Shown in pieces: positions 51,640-61,848 of a DNA stretch of 64,000 nucleotides. The notes under the pieces are model-generated. The model saw only the letters and a list, made by a program, of their open reading frames with translations, ran no database searches and was not told where the DNA came from. The translations under genes and the position numbers were made by a program. The stretch comes from Microbacterium oxydans (GTDB lineage: Bacteria > Actinomycetota > Actinomycetes > Actinomycetales > Microbacteriaceae): the NCBI RefSeq assembly GCF_026559675.1, contig NZ_CP092891.1:3534001-3598000 (forward strand), in the 5' to 3' direction. Positions within the stretch are counted from its first letter, which is position 1; the number at the start of each line of letters is the position of its first letter.

Positions 51640-53387
51640 GATGCCAGGGAGCTGCGAAGCGGCGCTCCCTCGACCGTCGATGCGAGAAGCATGCGGGTGT
51701 ACTCATCCTTCGGATCGTGGAAGATGTCGGCGACCGGACGGTCCTCGACGATGCGCCCCGACTTCATCACGGCGACGCGGTCGCACAGGTCGGCGACGAC
51801 GCCGAAGTTGTGCGTGACGAGTAGGACTCCCATGTGGCGTTCGCGCTGCAGGTCGCGGATCAGGTCGAGGATCTCGGCCTGGACCGTGACATCCAGCGCG
51901 GTCGTCGGCTCGTCGGCGATGAGCAGTGCCGGATCGCAGGAGACGGCGCCGGCGATCAGCACACGCTGGGCCATGCCACCGGAGATCTGATGCGGATACG
52001 ACGACATGACCCGTGGCGGATCCACGATGCCGACGCGGTCGAGCAGCGCCAGGGCGCGTCGCACGGCCTCCGCGCGAGAGATCTTCAGCACGTGCATCAT
52101 CGGCAGAGTCAGCTGGGTTCCGATCTTGAACGACGGGTCGAGGTTGCTCATCGGCTCCTGCGGGATGTAGCCGATCGTCGCACCGAGGATGCGCCGCATC
52201 TGCACCGACGACAGTGTCGAGAGGTCGACGCCGTGCAGGCGCACGGCCCCGGCATGGACCTCGCCGCCGGCGGGGAGCAGAGACAGCGTGCTGAGGGCGA
52301 TCTGGGTCTTCCCCGATCCCGACTCGCCGACCAGGCCGACGATCTCCCCGCGGTCGACGGTCAGGTCGACGCCGTGGACGACGTCCGTCCGGGCACCGTG
52401 CGAGTTCGTGTAGCCCACCACCAGGCCCTCGATCTGCAGCAGGCTCCCGTTCTCCGACGCACGCAGAGGCACGTCGCTCGTCGGAGCCGTGCGTGCGCGC
52501 TTTCGGCGGCGGACCTTCGCCTCGTCGCCGTCGAGCGCGTCACGCACACCGTTCGCGATCAGGATGAACGACGCCACGGTGATGCCGATCGCCAGGCCGG
52601 GCGGCAGGACCAGGTGACGACCGTTGTAGAGGTTCGAGAACGCATCCTGCAGCATCCCGCCCCAGGTCGGGGTTCCGGGGTCGCCAAGGCCGATGAACTC
52701 CAGCCCGGCCTGCACGACGATCGCCGCCCCCGCGATGGTCGCGGCGAGGATGATGATCGGTGCGCGGACCACGAAGAGGATGTGCCTGGCGATGATCCTC
52801 GCGTCCCCGAGACCTGACACCCGTGCCGCGTCGACATACAGCTCGTGCTTGACCGAGATCACCTGGTTACGCACCAGACGGAAGAAGTTCGGCGCGAACA
52901 TGATGCCGAGCACCACCATCGACAGCAGGATGTTCGGACCGAGCACCGAGAACATCGCGACGAGGACGATCGTGCCGGGGAGGACGATGACGAGGTTGGC
53001 GGCCCATCCGGACAGCTGGTCGAACCAGCCTCCGAAGTAGCCGGCGACGAGGCCGGTGACCACACCGATCACTACCGCCACGCACACGGTGATCGTCGCG
53101 CCGAGCAGAGTCAGCCGGCCCGCCCAGATGAGGCGGCTCAGCACGTCGCGCCCTGCTCCGTCGCCACCGAGCAGGTATTCGCCGCCGGGCGGCGCATTGA
53201 CCATGTCCAGTCGGGCGAATGTCGGACTCCCGGGGGCGATCAGCGGGGCGAACACGCTGATCAGGACGACGAGGGTCAGCACGACGGCCGCCGACATCGC
53301 CAGGGGGTTGCGCACGAAACGGCGCACGACGCCGCTGCGCCGAACGCGGGCCGGGGCCTTCTCACTGCCGATCAGGAGATCGCTCAT
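51636..53387 (-). CDS. ABC transporter permease/ATP-binding fusion protein (DppC-DppD type)
   Basis: 583 residues in one frame. Residues 1-285 are a DppC-type permease ([18 protein letters not shown] after the first membrane segment; EAA-like loop [19 protein letters not shown], 186-204). A basic linker (about 286-315, [10 protein letters not shown]) joins it to a DppD-type ATPase with Walker A GESGSGKT (354-361), signature ISGGMAQR and Walker B LIADEP. Same architecture as the protein encoded at 877-2763 but diverged in sequence, so not a recent copy. Overlaps both neighbours. Confidence 0.92.
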   Translation of the reverse strand: MSDLLIGSEKAPARVRRSGVVRRFVRNPLAMSAAVVLTLVVLISVFAPLIAPGSPTFARLDMVNAPPGGEYLLGGDGAGRDVLSRLIWAGRLTLLGATITVCVAVVIGVVTGLVAGYFGGWFDQLSGWAANLVIVLPGTIVLVAMFSVLGPNILLSMVVLGIMFAPNFFRLVRNQVISVKHELYVDAARVSGLGDARIIARHILFVVRAPIIILAATIAGAAIVVQAGLEFIGLGDPGTPTWGGMLQDAFSNLYNGRHLVLPPGLAIGITVASFILIANGVRDALDGDEAKVRRRKRARTAPTSDVPLRASENGSLLQIEGLVVGYTNSHGARTDVVHGVDLTVDRGEIVGLVGESGSGKTQIALSTLSLLPAGGEVHAGAVRLHGVDLSTLSSVQMRRILGATIGYIPQEPMSNLDPSFKIGTQLTLPMMHVLKISRAEAVRRALALLDRVGIVDPPRVMSSYPHQISGGMAQRVLIAGAVSCDPALLIADEPTTALDVTVQAEILDLIRDLQRERHMGVLLVTHNFGVVADLCDRVAVMKSGRIVEDRPVADIFHDPKDEYTRMLLASTVEGAPLRSSLAS

Positions 53388-54325
53388 TGCACTCTCGCCT
53401 TCGGGTTGATCCAGGTGATCGCGAGGTCCACGACCAGGTTGATGACGACGACGATGACGGCCGTCACGACGAGGACGCCCATGATCACCGGGATGTCGCC
53501 GAGGATCGCCGCGTTCACCGCGAGACTCCCCATGCCGGGGAGCGCGAAGACCCGCTCGATGAGGACGGCGCCCGAGAGCATGCCGATGAACTGCAGGGAG
53601 ATGACGGTGACCGCCGGTGGAGCGGCGTTGCGCAGCACGTTGCGGAACAGGATCGATCCCTCCGACAGCCCCCGTGCGCGGAGGGTGCGGACGTAGTCCT
53701 TGCGGAGCACGTCGATCACCGCACTCCGGATCTGCTGCGCGCCGGAGGCGATGCTGCCGATGACGAGGGCTGTCACTGGCAGCGCGATGGTCGAGAGCCA
53801 CCCGCCCAGCGACTCGTCGATGGGCACATAGCCGGTGGCGGGGAAGAGACCCAACCCGATCGCGAAGGTCGAGACGAGCATCAGACCGACCCAGAAGTTC
53901 GGCAGCGACTCGGCGACGACGGAGAAGACCTGGATCAACCGGTCGACGCCGCCCCGTCGGACCGCCGCCGTGATGCCCAGCGCGACCGCGATGACGGTGG
54001 CGATCAGGATCGAGACCGTGACCAGGGAGAGAGTGACCGGGAGTCGGGTCGCCAGCGAATTGACGACGGGCGTCGCCGTGAAGTAGGAGACCCCGAAATC
54101 GCCCTGGATCGCGTGCGAGAACCAGTCGAGGTACTGGACGACGAGCGGGCGATCGAGTCCCAGCTTGTGGTTCAGGGCGTCGATCTGCTCCTGCGTGGCG
54201 AGTTCGCCGAGGACGTTCCTGGCGACGTTCCCGCTCGAGGAGTAGATGAGGCTGAACGACAGCGCGGTGATCGCGATCAGCAGGATGACGGCGGCGACGA
54301 GGCGTCGCGCGAGGAAGACGACCAT
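53384..54325 (-). CDS. Peptide-type ABC transporter permease (DppB/OppB)
   Basis: 313 residues; ATG at 54325, with AAAGGA upstream, gives the standard DppB start MVVFLARRLVAAVILLIAIT. Periplasmic-type loop, five further membrane segments and the coupling region DYVRTLRARGLSEGSILFRNVLRNA. Four-base overlap with the fusion gene downstream; a hairpin (54347-54377) precedes it. Confidence 0.93.
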   Translation of the reverse strand: MVVFLARRLVAAVILLIAITALSFSLIYSSSGNVARNVLGELATQEQIDALNHKLGLDRPLVVQYLDWFSHAIQGDFGVSYFTATPVVNSLATRLPVTLSLVTVSILIATVIAVALGITAAVRRGGVDRLIQVFSVVAESLPNFWVGLMLVSTFAIGLGLFPATGYVPIDESLGGWLSTIALPVTALVIGSIASGAQQIRSAVIDVLRKDYVRTLRARGLSEGSILFRNVLRNAAPPAVTVISLQFIGMLSGAVLIERVFALPGMGSLAVNAAILGDIPVIMGVLVVTAVIVVVINLVVDLAITWINPKARVQ

Positions 54326-54346
54326 GAGGTCCTTTCGAGGGCGAGA

Positions 54347-54377
54347 GCCGGCGGACCCCGCGGGGGGATCCGCCGGC
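54347..54377 (-). terminator. Intercistronic hairpin between binding-protein and permease genes
   Basis: GCCGGCGGA (54347-54355) pairs with TCCGCCGGC (54369-54377), and CCCC/GGGG inside extends the stem with one bulge. It lies five bases after the binding-protein stop, the same place as the hairpin at 7396-7427 in the other transporter, so it probably lowers downstream expression. Confidence 0.65.
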
Positions 54378-54382
54378 ACGTC

Positions 54383-55927
54383 TCAGTCGGCGGGACGGAA
54401 GTCCTTGATGAAGGGGACGACGTTCATCGGATGCACCGAGACCTCCACCTCGGGAGACGCGAGGTAGATCACGTTCTCGAGGTACCAGATGTCGAACCAG
54501 GCGTTCTCGACGACGTAGCGATTGATGTCCTTCATCGCGTCGGCGTAGGCGTCGCCGGACGCACCACGGGCCTCCGCGATCAGGGCATCGAGCTCGGGCG
54601 TCGAGGTCGAGAACGGGTTCCACGGAGCGTCGGCGGGGATCTGCTTGCTCATGTCCCACCAGGCTTCCGCCGTGGAGTTCGACATCCAGAACATGCCGTA
54701 CTTGCCCGACTGCACCTCGGCGACGTAGTTCGTCGGATCGACCTTCACCCACTTCACGGTGATGCCCACCTCGGCGAGCTGCTGCTCGACGATCGGATTC
54801 GACTTCTCGCCGGCGCTCTCCGGCATCACGACCTCGAACCCGTCGGCGTAGCCTGCCTCGGCGAGCAGCTCCTTCGCCTTCTCTGGGTCGTACGGATAGA
54901 GGTCGTTGAGCTCGGGCAGGTAATTGACCGATGTGGGGTTGAAGACCTGGTTCGACCTCTCACCGAAACCGAGCTGGATCCCCTCGAGGATCCCGTCCGC
55001 GTCGATCGCGTAATTGATTGCCTGACGGACACGGACGTCCTTCAGCGCCGGGACGACGGTGCCGTCGCGATCGGCGAGATACAGTCCGCGTCGATTGAGC
55101 GGCCACTCGTAGACGTCGAGGTTCGCACCTTTCGCCTCCTGGACGACGGAGCCGTCGGCGGCGATGCCCTGCACCTGACCGGAGCGCAGCGCGTTGACCC
55201 GCGCCGTGAGCTCGTTCATCACGACGAGCTCGAGGTTGTCGTACGGGTACGACTCCTGGTCCCAGTAGTCGTCGTTGCGCGTGAAGGCGAAACGTACGCC
55301 GGGCTCGGACGCGGCGGCGTCCAGCACGTAGGGGCCCGATCCGACCGGGGTCGTGGTGATCGCATCGGTGCCCAGTGCAGCGGGGCTGCCCATGACTCCG
55401 CCCGCGAGCGTCAGGTAGGTGAGCAGCGCGGGGTCGGGAGCACTCAGACGCAATTCCACCGTCAGCTCGTCGACGGGCACCACGTCGTCGACGGACTTCA
55501 TCATGACCGCGTTCTGACCGGTGCCGTTCTTCAGGTTGAAGATGTTGGCCTTGACGGCCTCGGCGTCGAACTTCGCCCCGTCGGTGAACGTGATGCCGGG
55601 GCGGAGGGTGAGGGTGAGCACGGTGTTGTCGTCGTTGTACTCCCACTTCTCGGCCATTCCCGGAACGATCGACGCATCGGACTCCATGTGGAGCAGCGTG
55701 TCGTACACGGCGTTCCAGTACTGCGCCTGGTGTCCGTTCTGCAGCAGCGCCGGCTCCCAGGAGCCGCTGTCGATCGTGACGGCCAGCGTGAGCTTGTCCG
55801 TTGATCCGGTGGTCGAAGAAGAGCCGTCGGTAGTGTTCGTACCGCCGGCGCAGCCGACGACGAGCGCCAAGGCGGCTGCCAGAGCAGCGATCGATTGGAC
55901 CGCCCGACGGGCGCGAGGGTTTCTCAT
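54383..55927 (-). CDS. Peptide-type ABC transporter substrate-binding lipoprotein (family 5)
   Basis: 514 residues, with AAAGGAG upstream of ATG. Signal with lipobox VVGC (C26), then a serine/threonine linker. Family-5 fold: LTLRPGITFTDGAKFDAEAV and GSGPYVLDA are family hallmarks, DVRVRQAINYAIDADGI the central block. The N-terminal pattern (SGSWEPALLQNGHQAQYWNAVYDTLLH) is usual for oligopeptide, nickel or opine binding proteins. Extracellular and lipid-anchored. Ligand unknown; a lyase gene in the same operon suggests a keto-acid- or amino-acid-like compound. Confidence 0.92.
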   Translation of the reverse strand: MRNPRARRAVQSIAALAAALALVVGCAGGTNTTDGSSSTTGSTDKLTLAVTIDSGSWEPALLQNGHQAQYWNAVYDTLLHMESDASIVPGMAEKWEYNDDNTVLTLTLRPGITFTDGAKFDAEAVKANIFNLKNGTGQNAVMMKSVDDVVPVDELTVELRLSAPDPALLTYLTLAGGVMGSPAALGTDAITTTPVGSGPYVLDAAASEPGVRFAFTRNDDYWDQESYPYDNLELVVMNELTARVNALRSGQVQGIAADGSVVQEAKGANLDVYEWPLNRRGLYLADRDGTVVPALKDVRVRQAINYAIDADGILEGIQLGFGERSNQVFNPTSVNYLPELNDLYPYDPEKAKELLAEAGYADGFEVVMPESAGEKSNPIVEQQLAEVGITVKWVKVDPTNYVAEVQSGKYGMFWMSNSTAEAWWDMSKQIPADAPWNPFSTSTPELDALIAEARGASGDAYADAMKDINRYVVENAWFDIWYLENVIYLASPEVEVSVHPMNVVPFIKDFRPAD

Positions 55928-55958
55928 GATCAGGACTCCTTTGTCGTGTGGGTGGGGT

Positions 55959-55989
55959 GCGGTCCGGCGGCGGGCGACCGCCGGACCGC
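55959..55989 (-). terminator. Hairpin between lyase gene and binding-protein gene
   Basis: GCGGTCCGGCGG (55959-55970) pairs perfectly with CCGCCGGACCGC (55978-55989): a 12-bp stem and 7-base loop in the 67-base gap, close after the lyase stop. No T-run. Possible attenuator or message-stability element. Confidence 0.65.
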
Positions 55990-55994
55990 CGTGC

Positions 55995-56927
55995 TCAGCG
56001 GAGGTCGAGCTTCAGCGACTCGATCAGCTCGACCATGTCGGTCAGGGAGTCGAAGTCGTGCGCGCCGAGAGGGTACGCGCCCGGCATGCGGCTGGTCGCC
56101 GTGATGTCGAGCTGGCCGGTCGCGGCGAGCAGCTGCTTCGCCGAACTCGGATAGGCGAGGTTGATCATGCGCTCGAAGATGCTCATGATGCGCTGGACGG
56201 TCCTGACCTGCTCGTCGTCGCGGTGAGCGTTGGCGCACAGCCAGACCATGAGGTCCGGGTTCAGGCTCGAGGCGTAGCCCGAGTGACCGTGGGCGCCGGC
56301 GATGATCGACTGGTAGGTCGAGGTGATCTCACCGTTGTAGATGCGGAGATCCGTCCCCCGTGCGGCATCGATCTTGTCCTGCATGTCCTGCGGGTCGAAG
56401 GTCAGGTCCTTGTGGAACACGAATCGTCCGGTCTCCGCAGCCCAGCGGAAGACGTTCGCCGGGATGAGGCGCTTCCATGGCGTCGGGCACTCGTAGAATC
56501 CGAGCTTGATGTCGCCGGTGCCGTCGACGATGCTCTCGAGCTTGCCCGTCCACGTCGCCTCGGACGCGGCCTGGTTGCCGAGGTGGTTCGTGAGGATGAT
56601 GACCGCGTCCGCACCGACGTCGGCGATGCGCTTGATGGAGTCGATCTCCTCCTCCGCCGAGCCGCCATAGGTGCCGGTCGCGACGACGGCAGCCCTCCCG
56701 TCTGCACGAGCGACGACCCGCTCCGCGAGTCGCACGCGCTCATCCGCGGACAGGAACTCGACCTCGCTGGAGCGCGAGTTCGTGAACAGCCCGGTGATGC
56801 CGTGCTCGATGTACCAGTCTGTGATCTCGTCGACGCCACGCCAGTCGATCGTCCGATCGGCGTTCATCGGCGTCAGCATGACCGGCCACACCTGATTCGT
56901 CAGCAGCATTTCCTGAGTGCTCGGCAT
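55995..56927 (-). CDS. Dihydrodipicolinate synthase/N-acetylneuraminate lyase-family protein
   Basis: 310 residues from ATG at 56927, with AGAGGAG at good spacing. TIM-barrel Schiff-base lyase: Y145 in FYECPTPW and K173 in FHKDL occupy the catalytic tyrosine and lysine positions. The usual pyruvate-binding GTTGE/S loop is TNSRSSEV here, so the keto-acid specificity is probably changed. It opens the operon with a peptide-type importer and is divergent from a LysR regulator, so it is catabolic rather than lysine-biosynthetic. Could be an aldolase or dehydratase for a sugar acid or hydroxyproline-like compound. Confidence 0.87.
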   Translation of the reverse strand: MPSTQEMLLTNQVWPVMLTPMNADRTIDWRGVDEITDWYIEHGITGLFTNSRSSEVEFLSADERVRLAERVVARADGRAAVVATGTYGGSAEEEIDSIKRIADVGADAVIILTNHLGNQAASEATWTGKLESIVDGTGDIKLGFYECPTPWKRLIPANVFRWAAETGRFVFHKDLTFDPQDMQDKIDAARGTDLRIYNGEITSTYQSIIAGAHGHSGYASSLNPDLMVWLCANAHRDDEQVRTVQRIMSIFERMINLAYPSSAKQLLAATGQLDITATSRMPGAYPLGAHDFDSLTDMVELIESLKLDLR

Positions 56928-57228
56928 CGAGCGCTCTCCTCTCATTCGCGGCACATTTTCCAATTAGCGTGCGCCGCACGGTTTTTGTGTGTCGGCGATA
57001 CTGTGTCACCCGACATGGGGCTTCGTCAATCGCGAAAAGTCCCGCAAACACCCGGGAGACCGCTGCTGATGCCGTGACTTACCGTTGGAATGACGAGCGG
57101 TGTCGAGTTCACTATTCGGGTCAATTCGAGGTGCTTTCCCTTGCCGGGAAGCCATCGGAGAGGTCATAGTTCTAAGGAGCAAAACATTGCGTAACGCTTA
57201 TCCACCTTTGGCAAGGATTGGAGAGACG
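56928..57228. promoter_or_regulatory. Divergent control region of lyase/transporter operon and LysR gene
   Basis: This 301-base gap has no gene and is more AT-rich than its surroundings. TTCCC-TTGCC-GGGAA at 57136-57150 is a 15-bp palindrome of the T-N11-A kind bound by LysR proteins, 79 bases before the LysR start. Other short repeats occur, but no clear -35/-10 pair can be chosen. Confidence 0.55.
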
Positions 57229-58092
57229 ATGAATCTCCCGCTGACGAGTCTTGTAACTTTTCTGCATCTCACCGAGACCCTGAGCTTCGCGAGGGCCGCA
57301 GAGCGGGCGGAGGTCAGCCCGTCGACCGTCAGCAACCAGATCGCGTCGCTGGAGCAGGAGATCGGCGAGTCGCTGTTCGCGCGCACCCGCGGACCGAAGC
57401 CGACCGTGACCCTGACTCCGGCCGGAGAGGAACTCGCGCGACTCGCCCGTGACGTCCTCGCCGCGCACACCGCCGTGAACGACCACTTCCGCCCCAGCGT
57501 CTCGGCCGGAATCGCTCGACTGGCCGTGACCGACGACATCGCGGCGAGTCCGCGCCTCGGCGATGCGCTCCGCGGCTTCCGGCTCCGCAACCCCCACGTC
57601 AAGGTCGAGATCACCGTCGGGCAGAGCGGACCGCTGTATCGACGGTTGCGGGGCGGCCAGTTCGATCTGGCGCTCATCAAGCGGATGCCCCAGGACGACT
57701 GTCTCGACGTCCTGCGCTCCGAGGAGATCTCGTGGGTGATGCATCCGGCGGCGAGGCTGGAGCAGCGGCCGCTGCCGCTCGTCGCGTATCCGCGCTCCAG
57801 CTTCCTCCGCAATCACTCGATCGCGGCGCTGGACGACCGTGGGATCGCCTGGCGCATCACGAACGTCGTGCGAGGCGTGAACGGCCAGCTCGCGGCCATC
57901 CGCTCCGGACTCGGGATCGGCGTGATGGCGTCCGGCATGATGCCGTCTGACCTCGAACCCACGCCGTCGTCGTGGAACCTCCCGTCACTCGGCCGGGTCG
58001 ACACCGTCCTCATCCGCGGGAGCAAGGCCACCGAGGCCGCTTCACGGCTGGAGGCCGGTCTGCGCCTGATCGGCCGCGACCTGCTGCCGTGA
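57229..58092 (+). CDS. LysR-family transcriptional regulator
   Basis: 287 residues; ATG at 57229 has GGAGAG upstream and yields the typical LysR start. Helix-turn-helix at about 1-62 (FARAAERAEVSPSTVSNQIASLEQEIGESLF), then the two-lobed ligand-sensing domain with GQFDLALIKR and NGQLAAIRSGLGIGVMAS. It is divergent from the lyase and importer operon, which it probably activates in response to substrate. Confidence 0.92.
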   Translation: MNLPLTSLVTFLHLTETLSFARAAERAEVSPSTVSNQIASLEQEIGESLFARTRGPKPTVTLTPAGEELARLARDVLAAHTAVNDHFRPSVSAGIARLAVTDDIAASPRLGDALRGFRLRNPHVKVEITVGQSGPLYRRLRGGQFDLALIKRMPQDDCLDVLRSEEISWVMHPAARLEQRPLPLVAYPRSSFLRNHSIAALDDRGIAWRITNVVRGVNGQLAAIRSGLGIGVMASGMMPSDLEPTPSSWNLPSLGRVDTVLIRGSKATEAASRLEAGLRLIGRDLLP

Positions 58093-58237
58093 CTCGCTGG
58101 TCGGCGGCACGGCACCGATGAAGTTGGCGAAGAAGCTGACCGTGACGGCCCAGTCGCGAGACAAGCCGGCCCGCACGGAGGCATCCGGACTCTTCTTCGT
58201 GCCGGGAGACCTCTGAGAAGAGCGAGGGCGCTGGACC

Positions 58238-59584
58238 TCAGTCCACGAGCAGCGCGGGCTCCTCGAGCACGGAGGCGACATCGGCGATGAAGCGGCTCAT
58301 GCCGTCGCCGTCGATCACACGGTGGTCGAACGATCCGGCGACCGTGGTCACCCAGCGTGGACGCACCTCGCCGTCGACGACCCACGGCTTCTGGCTGATG
58401 GTGCCCATCGCCACGATGCCGGCCTCGCCGGGGTTGATGATCGGGGTGCCCGCATCCATCCCGAACACACCGATGTTCGTGATCGTGATGGTGCCGCCCT
58501 GCTGATCGGCCGGCGGGGTCTTGCCCTCGCGCGCCGTGAGCGTCAGACGGTTCAGCGCCCGCGCCAGGTCCTTCATGCCGAGGTCCTGCGCGTCCTTGAT
58601 GTTCGGCACCAGCAGGCCCCGCGGGGTGGCGGCGGCGATGCCGAGATTCACGTAGTGACGCACGGCGATCTCGGCGCCGGCTTCCGTCTCGATCCAGGCG
58701 GCATTCACCATCGGGGTACGGCGGGCGGCCCAGATCACGGCGCGGGCCATGATCAGCAGCGGCGAGACCCGGATGTCGGCGTAGTCGGGCGAGGCCTTGA
58801 GGCGCTTCACGAGCTCCATCGTGCGGCTGGCGTCGATCTCCTTCCACACCGTCACGTGCGGAGCGGAGTACGCGCTCTGCACCATCGCCGAAGACGTGGC
58901 CTTGCGCACACCCTTGACCGGGATCGACTCGGTGCGGTCGTCGCCGGCGGCAGAGGGCCGGGTCGCGGTGAGGCCGCGTGCGAGTCCGGCCGGTGCGGCC
59001 TGCGGCGCCGGCACGGTCTCCTCGCGCACGGCTCCCCACTCGGGGGTCTCGATGTTGCGGAAGACGCTCGCCTGCGACGCATGCTTCATGACGTCGTCCC
59101 TGGTGACCTCGCCGTCGGCACCCGTCGCGGCGACCGTCGTGAGGTCGACGCCGAGGTCGCGGGCGAGCTTGCGGATCGGCGGCTTCGCGATCACACCCAC
59201 CGAGGAGCGGACCGGACGCTCGGCCGGACGCTTGCGGCGCGAGGTGGCGCCGCCGCCCGTGCCGTAGCCGACCAGCACCGAGCCGCCGCCCTCCTCCGCA
59301 GCAGGAGCGGCGGGGGCCGGAGCAGCCGGTGCACCCGCAGCGGGCTCGGTCACGAACGTGATGATGGGCGTGCCGACCTCGACCGTCGCGCCCTCCTCGA
59401 CGAGCAGCTCGCCCACCACACCGGCATGCGGCGACGGCAGCTCGACGAGCGACTTGGCCGTCTCGATCTCGCAGACCACGTCGTTGATCGCGACCGTGTC
59501 ACCGGGGGCGACCTTCCAGGCCACGATCTCGGCCTCGGTCAGTCCTTCTCCGACGTCGGGGAGATTGAAGTTCTGCGTGCTCAT
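58238..59584 (-). CDS. bkdC: Branched-chain-type 2-oxoacid dehydrogenase E2 (dihydrolipoamide acyltransferase)
   Basis: 448 residues from ATG at 59584. Lipoyl domain 1-80 with lipoylated K44 in [10 protein letters not shown], an alanine/proline linker, an E1/E3-binding domain near 135-170 ([16 protein letters not shown]), and a catalytic domain with H421-x3-D425-G in [16 protein letters not shown] rather than ETDKA/V at the lipoyl lysine and the gene context favour the branched-chain enzyme over pyruvate dehydrogenase. It follows the E1-beta gene by 28 bases. No E3 gene is adjacent, so a shared dihydrolipoamide dehydrogenase is expected. Confidence 0.92.
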   Translation of the reverse strand: MSTQNFNLPDVGEGLTEAEIVAWKVAPGDTVAINDVVCEIETAKSLVELPSPHAGVVGELLVEEGATVEVGTPIITFVTEPAAGAPAAPAPAAPAAEEGGGSVLVGYGTGGGATSRRKRPAERPVRSSVGVIAKPPIRKLARDLGVDLTTVAATGADGEVTRDDVMKHASQASVFRNIETPEWGAVREETVPAPQAAPAGLARGLTATRPSAAGDDRTESIPVKGVRKATSSAMVQSAYSAPHVTVWKEIDASRTMELVKRLKASPDYADIRVSPLLIMARAVIWAARRTPMVNAAWIETEAGAEIAVRHYVNLGIAAATPRGLLVPNIKDAQDLGMKDLARALNRLTLTAREGKTPPADQQGGTITITNIGVFGMDAGTPIINPGEAGIVAMGTISQKPWVVDGEVRPRWVTTVAGSFDHRVIDGDGMSRFIADVASVLEEPALLVD

Positions 59585-59612
59585 GACGAGTCCTTTCGGC
59601 CGAGCGGGGATG

Positions 59613-60593
59613 TCAGTAGGCGAGGGAGCGGTCGACGGCCTCGAGGATGCGGTCGGCATCCGGGAGGTAGGCGCCCTCGAGCTTCGCCGGCGGGAACGGG
59701 GTGTCGTACCCGGAGACGCGCAGCACGGGAGCCTCGAGCGCATAGAACGCGCGCTCCATGACGGTCGCCGCGATCTCACCGCCGATGCTGCCGAAGCCCT
59801 GGGCCTCCTGCGCGTAGACCATGCGTCCGGTCTTGCGCACCGAGTCGAGGATGGGCTCGTAGTCGACCGGCGACAGCGAACGGACGTCGACGACCTCGCA
59901 GCTCGTGCCCTCGGCCTCGGCGAGCGCCGCGGCCTGCAGCAGCGTCGTGACCATGGCGCCGTGTCCGACCAGTGTCACGTCGCTGCCGGTACGGACGACC
60001 CGCGAGGAGTGCAGCGGCACGGCGGAGGCGTCGAGCTCGACCTCGCCCTTCTGCCAGTAGCGGCTCTTCGGCTCCATGAAGATCACGGGGTCGTTCGAGG
60101 CGATCGCCTCCTGGATCATCCAGTAGGCGTCGTTGGGCGTCGACGGCGAGACCACGCGCAGGCCGGGGGTGTGCGCGAAGTACGCCTCCGGGCTCTCCTG
60201 GTGGTGCTCCACGGCGCCGATGTGCCCGCCGTAGGGGATCCGGATCACGATGGGCATGCTGATCGCGCCCTCGTGCCGGTTGGTGAGCTTCGCGAGCTGC
60301 GTGGTGATCTGGTCGAACGCCGGGAACACGAAGCCGTCGAACTGGATCTCGATGACCGGGCGGTAGCCGACCATCGCCATGCCGATCGCGGTGCCGACGA
60401 TCCCGGATTCAGCCAGCGGGGTGTCGAGCACCCGGCGGTCGCCGAAGTCGCGCTGCAGATGCTCCGTCACGCGGAAGACGCCACCGAGCTTGCCGATGTC
60501 CTCGCCCATGAGCAGGACCTTCGGGTCGTCCTCCATCGCCTTGCGCATCCCCGCGTTCAGCGCCTTGCTGAGCGGCATCGTCTCCAGGGTCAC
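59613..60593 (-). CDS. bkdB: 2-oxoacid dehydrogenase E1 beta subunit
   Basis: 326 residues from GTG at 60593, overlapping the E1-alpha stop. Thiamine-pyrophosphate-binding motifs [56 protein letters not shown] and the C-terminal transketolase domain AVDRSLAY match the branched-chain 2-oxoacid dehydrogenase beta subunit. Forms the alpha2-beta2 decarboxylase with its neighbour. Confidence 0.94.
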   Translation of the reverse strand: MTLETMPLSKALNAGMRKAMEDDPKVLLMGEDIGKLGGVFRVTEHLQRDFGDRRVLDTPLAESGIVGTAIGMAMVGYRPVIEIQFDGFVFPAFDQITTQLAKLTNRHEGAISMPIVIRIPYGGHIGAVEHHQESPEAYFAHTPGLRVVSPSTPNDAYWMIQEAIASNDPVIFMEPKSRYWQKGEVELDASAVPLHSSRVVRTGSDVTLVGHGAMVTTLLQAAALAEAEGTSCEVVDVRSLSPVDYEPILDSVRKTGRMVYAQEAQGFGSIGGEIAATVMERAFYALEAPVLRVSGYDTPFPPAKLEGAYLPDADRILEAVDRSLAY

Positions 60594-61732
60594 CGGACTC
60601 CTCCTTCGACCGAGGCGTTCTCGAACGAGGCCTCGTACCGTGCGCGCCAGGCCTTCTGCTGATCGATCAGCGGATGCGGCTCGCTGTACACGTGGTCGAA
60701 CATCTTGTCGGGGCTGGGGGGTCCGAGCTCGACGGTGCGAGCACGCAGGTCCTCGGCGGCATCCGCCGCCTCGGCCTCGACGTCGGCGAAGAGTTGCGCC
60801 GAGGCGCCGCGCCCCTCGAGGAACGCCCGCATGCGGACGATGGGGTCGCGTCCGGCCCAGTACTGCTCTTCGTCGCTGCCGCGATACTTCGTGGGGTCGT
60901 CGCTCGTGGTGTGCGCGCCGAGTCGGTACGTGACGGCTTCGATCGCCTGGGGGCCTCCGCCGCTGCGGGCGTCGTCGAGCGCGACGCGGGAGACCGCATA
61001 GCTCGCGAGCACGTCGTTGCCGTCGACCCGGACGCTGGGGATGCCGTAGCCGGCGCTGCGCTGCACCAGCGGCACGCGCGACTGCGTGGACACCGGCACC
61101 GAGATCGCCCAGTGGTTGTTCTGCAGGAAGAAGACGGTCGGCGCCTGGTAGCTCGCGGCGAAGACCATCGCCTCGTGCACGTCGCCCTGGCTGGAGGCGC
61201 CGTCGCCGTAGTAGACGATGACGGCCTCATCGCGGTCGAGGGCGCCGGTGCCGGTGCGGCCGTCGAAGGCGAGGCCCATCCCGTAACCGGCGGCGTGCAG
61301 CACCTGGGAGCCGAGCACGAGCGTGTAGAGGCGGGTGTTCCCGTTCTTCGGGTCGGTGGGATCCCAGCCGCCATGCGAGACGCCGCGCATCAGCTTGATG
61401 ATGTCGAGCGGGTCGACGCCGCGGATGCGCGTGACGGCGTGCTCGCGGTAGGAGGGGAAGATCGTGTCCTGCGCGCGGGCGGCACGGCCGGAGCCGACCT
61501 GCGCCGCCTCCTGCCCACGGCTCGGCGGCCACAGCGCGAGCTGCCCCTGCCGCTGCAGGTTGGTCGCCTGGGTGTCGATCGCGCGGATGACGACCATGTC
61601 CCGGTAGAACTGCTCGAGTTCCGCGTCGCCGATCGCTTCGATCAGGGGAAGGTATCGTTCAGCGGCGGCGGACGGGGCGTACCGTCCGGTCTCGTCCAGA
61701 ACGCTCACAAGGGGTGTCTCGGAGGTGGTCAC
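60590..61732 (-). CDS. bkdA: 2-oxoacid dehydrogenase E1 alpha subunit
   Basis: 380 residues from GTG at 61732. The thiamine-pyrophosphate/magnesium motif runs from GDGASSQGD (176-184) to NNH (about 205-207), with HEAM between. SRGQEAAQVG and the phosphorylation-loop-like YRLGAHTTSDDPTKYR (H near 275) are typical of the branched-chain or pyruvate alpha subunit. Operon bkdA-bkdB-bkdC, for oxidation of leucine, isoleucine and valine keto acids, giving precursors for branched fatty acids that dominate in these bacteria. Confidence 0.94.
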   Translation of the reverse strand: MTTSETPLVSVLDETGRYAPSAAAERYLPLIEAIGDAELEQFYRDMVVIRAIDTQATNLQRQGQLALWPPSRGQEAAQVGSGRAARAQDTIFPSYREHAVTRIRGVDPLDIIKLMRGVSHGGWDPTDPKNGNTRLYTLVLGSQVLHAAGYGMGLAFDGRTGTGALDRDEAVIVYYGDGASSQGDVHEAMVFAASYQAPTVFFLQNNHWAISVPVSTQSRVPLVQRSAGYGIPSVRVDGNDVLASYAVSRVALDDARSGGGPQAIEAVTYRLGAHTTSDDPTKYRGSDEEQYWAGRDPIVRMRAFLEGRGASAQLFADVEAEAADAAEDLRARTVELGPPSPDKMFDHVYSEPHPLIDQQKAWRARYEASFENASVEGGVR

Positions 61733-61848
61733 GCTCTCACGCTACCCGCGCCCGCATGCTTGGTCACGCATACCTAGGACGCCCTTGTAACTGCCCGGAA
61801 ACCGGAGAAAACCGCGGGAAACCGCCCGAGGCCGGGCGCGGGGGCGAC

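Noticed and set aside
51636..54752. Apparent 1038-residue minus-strand protein upstream of the second fusion gene
   Set aside because: The frame above 53387 runs out of frame through the DppB gene and part of the binding-protein gene. The real start is ATG at 53387 with ATGA overlap.
53387..55804. Plus-strand frame of about 800 codons across the second peptide transporter
   Set aside because: Antisense to the DppB and binding-protein genes, which have full family motifs; the shadow protein has none.
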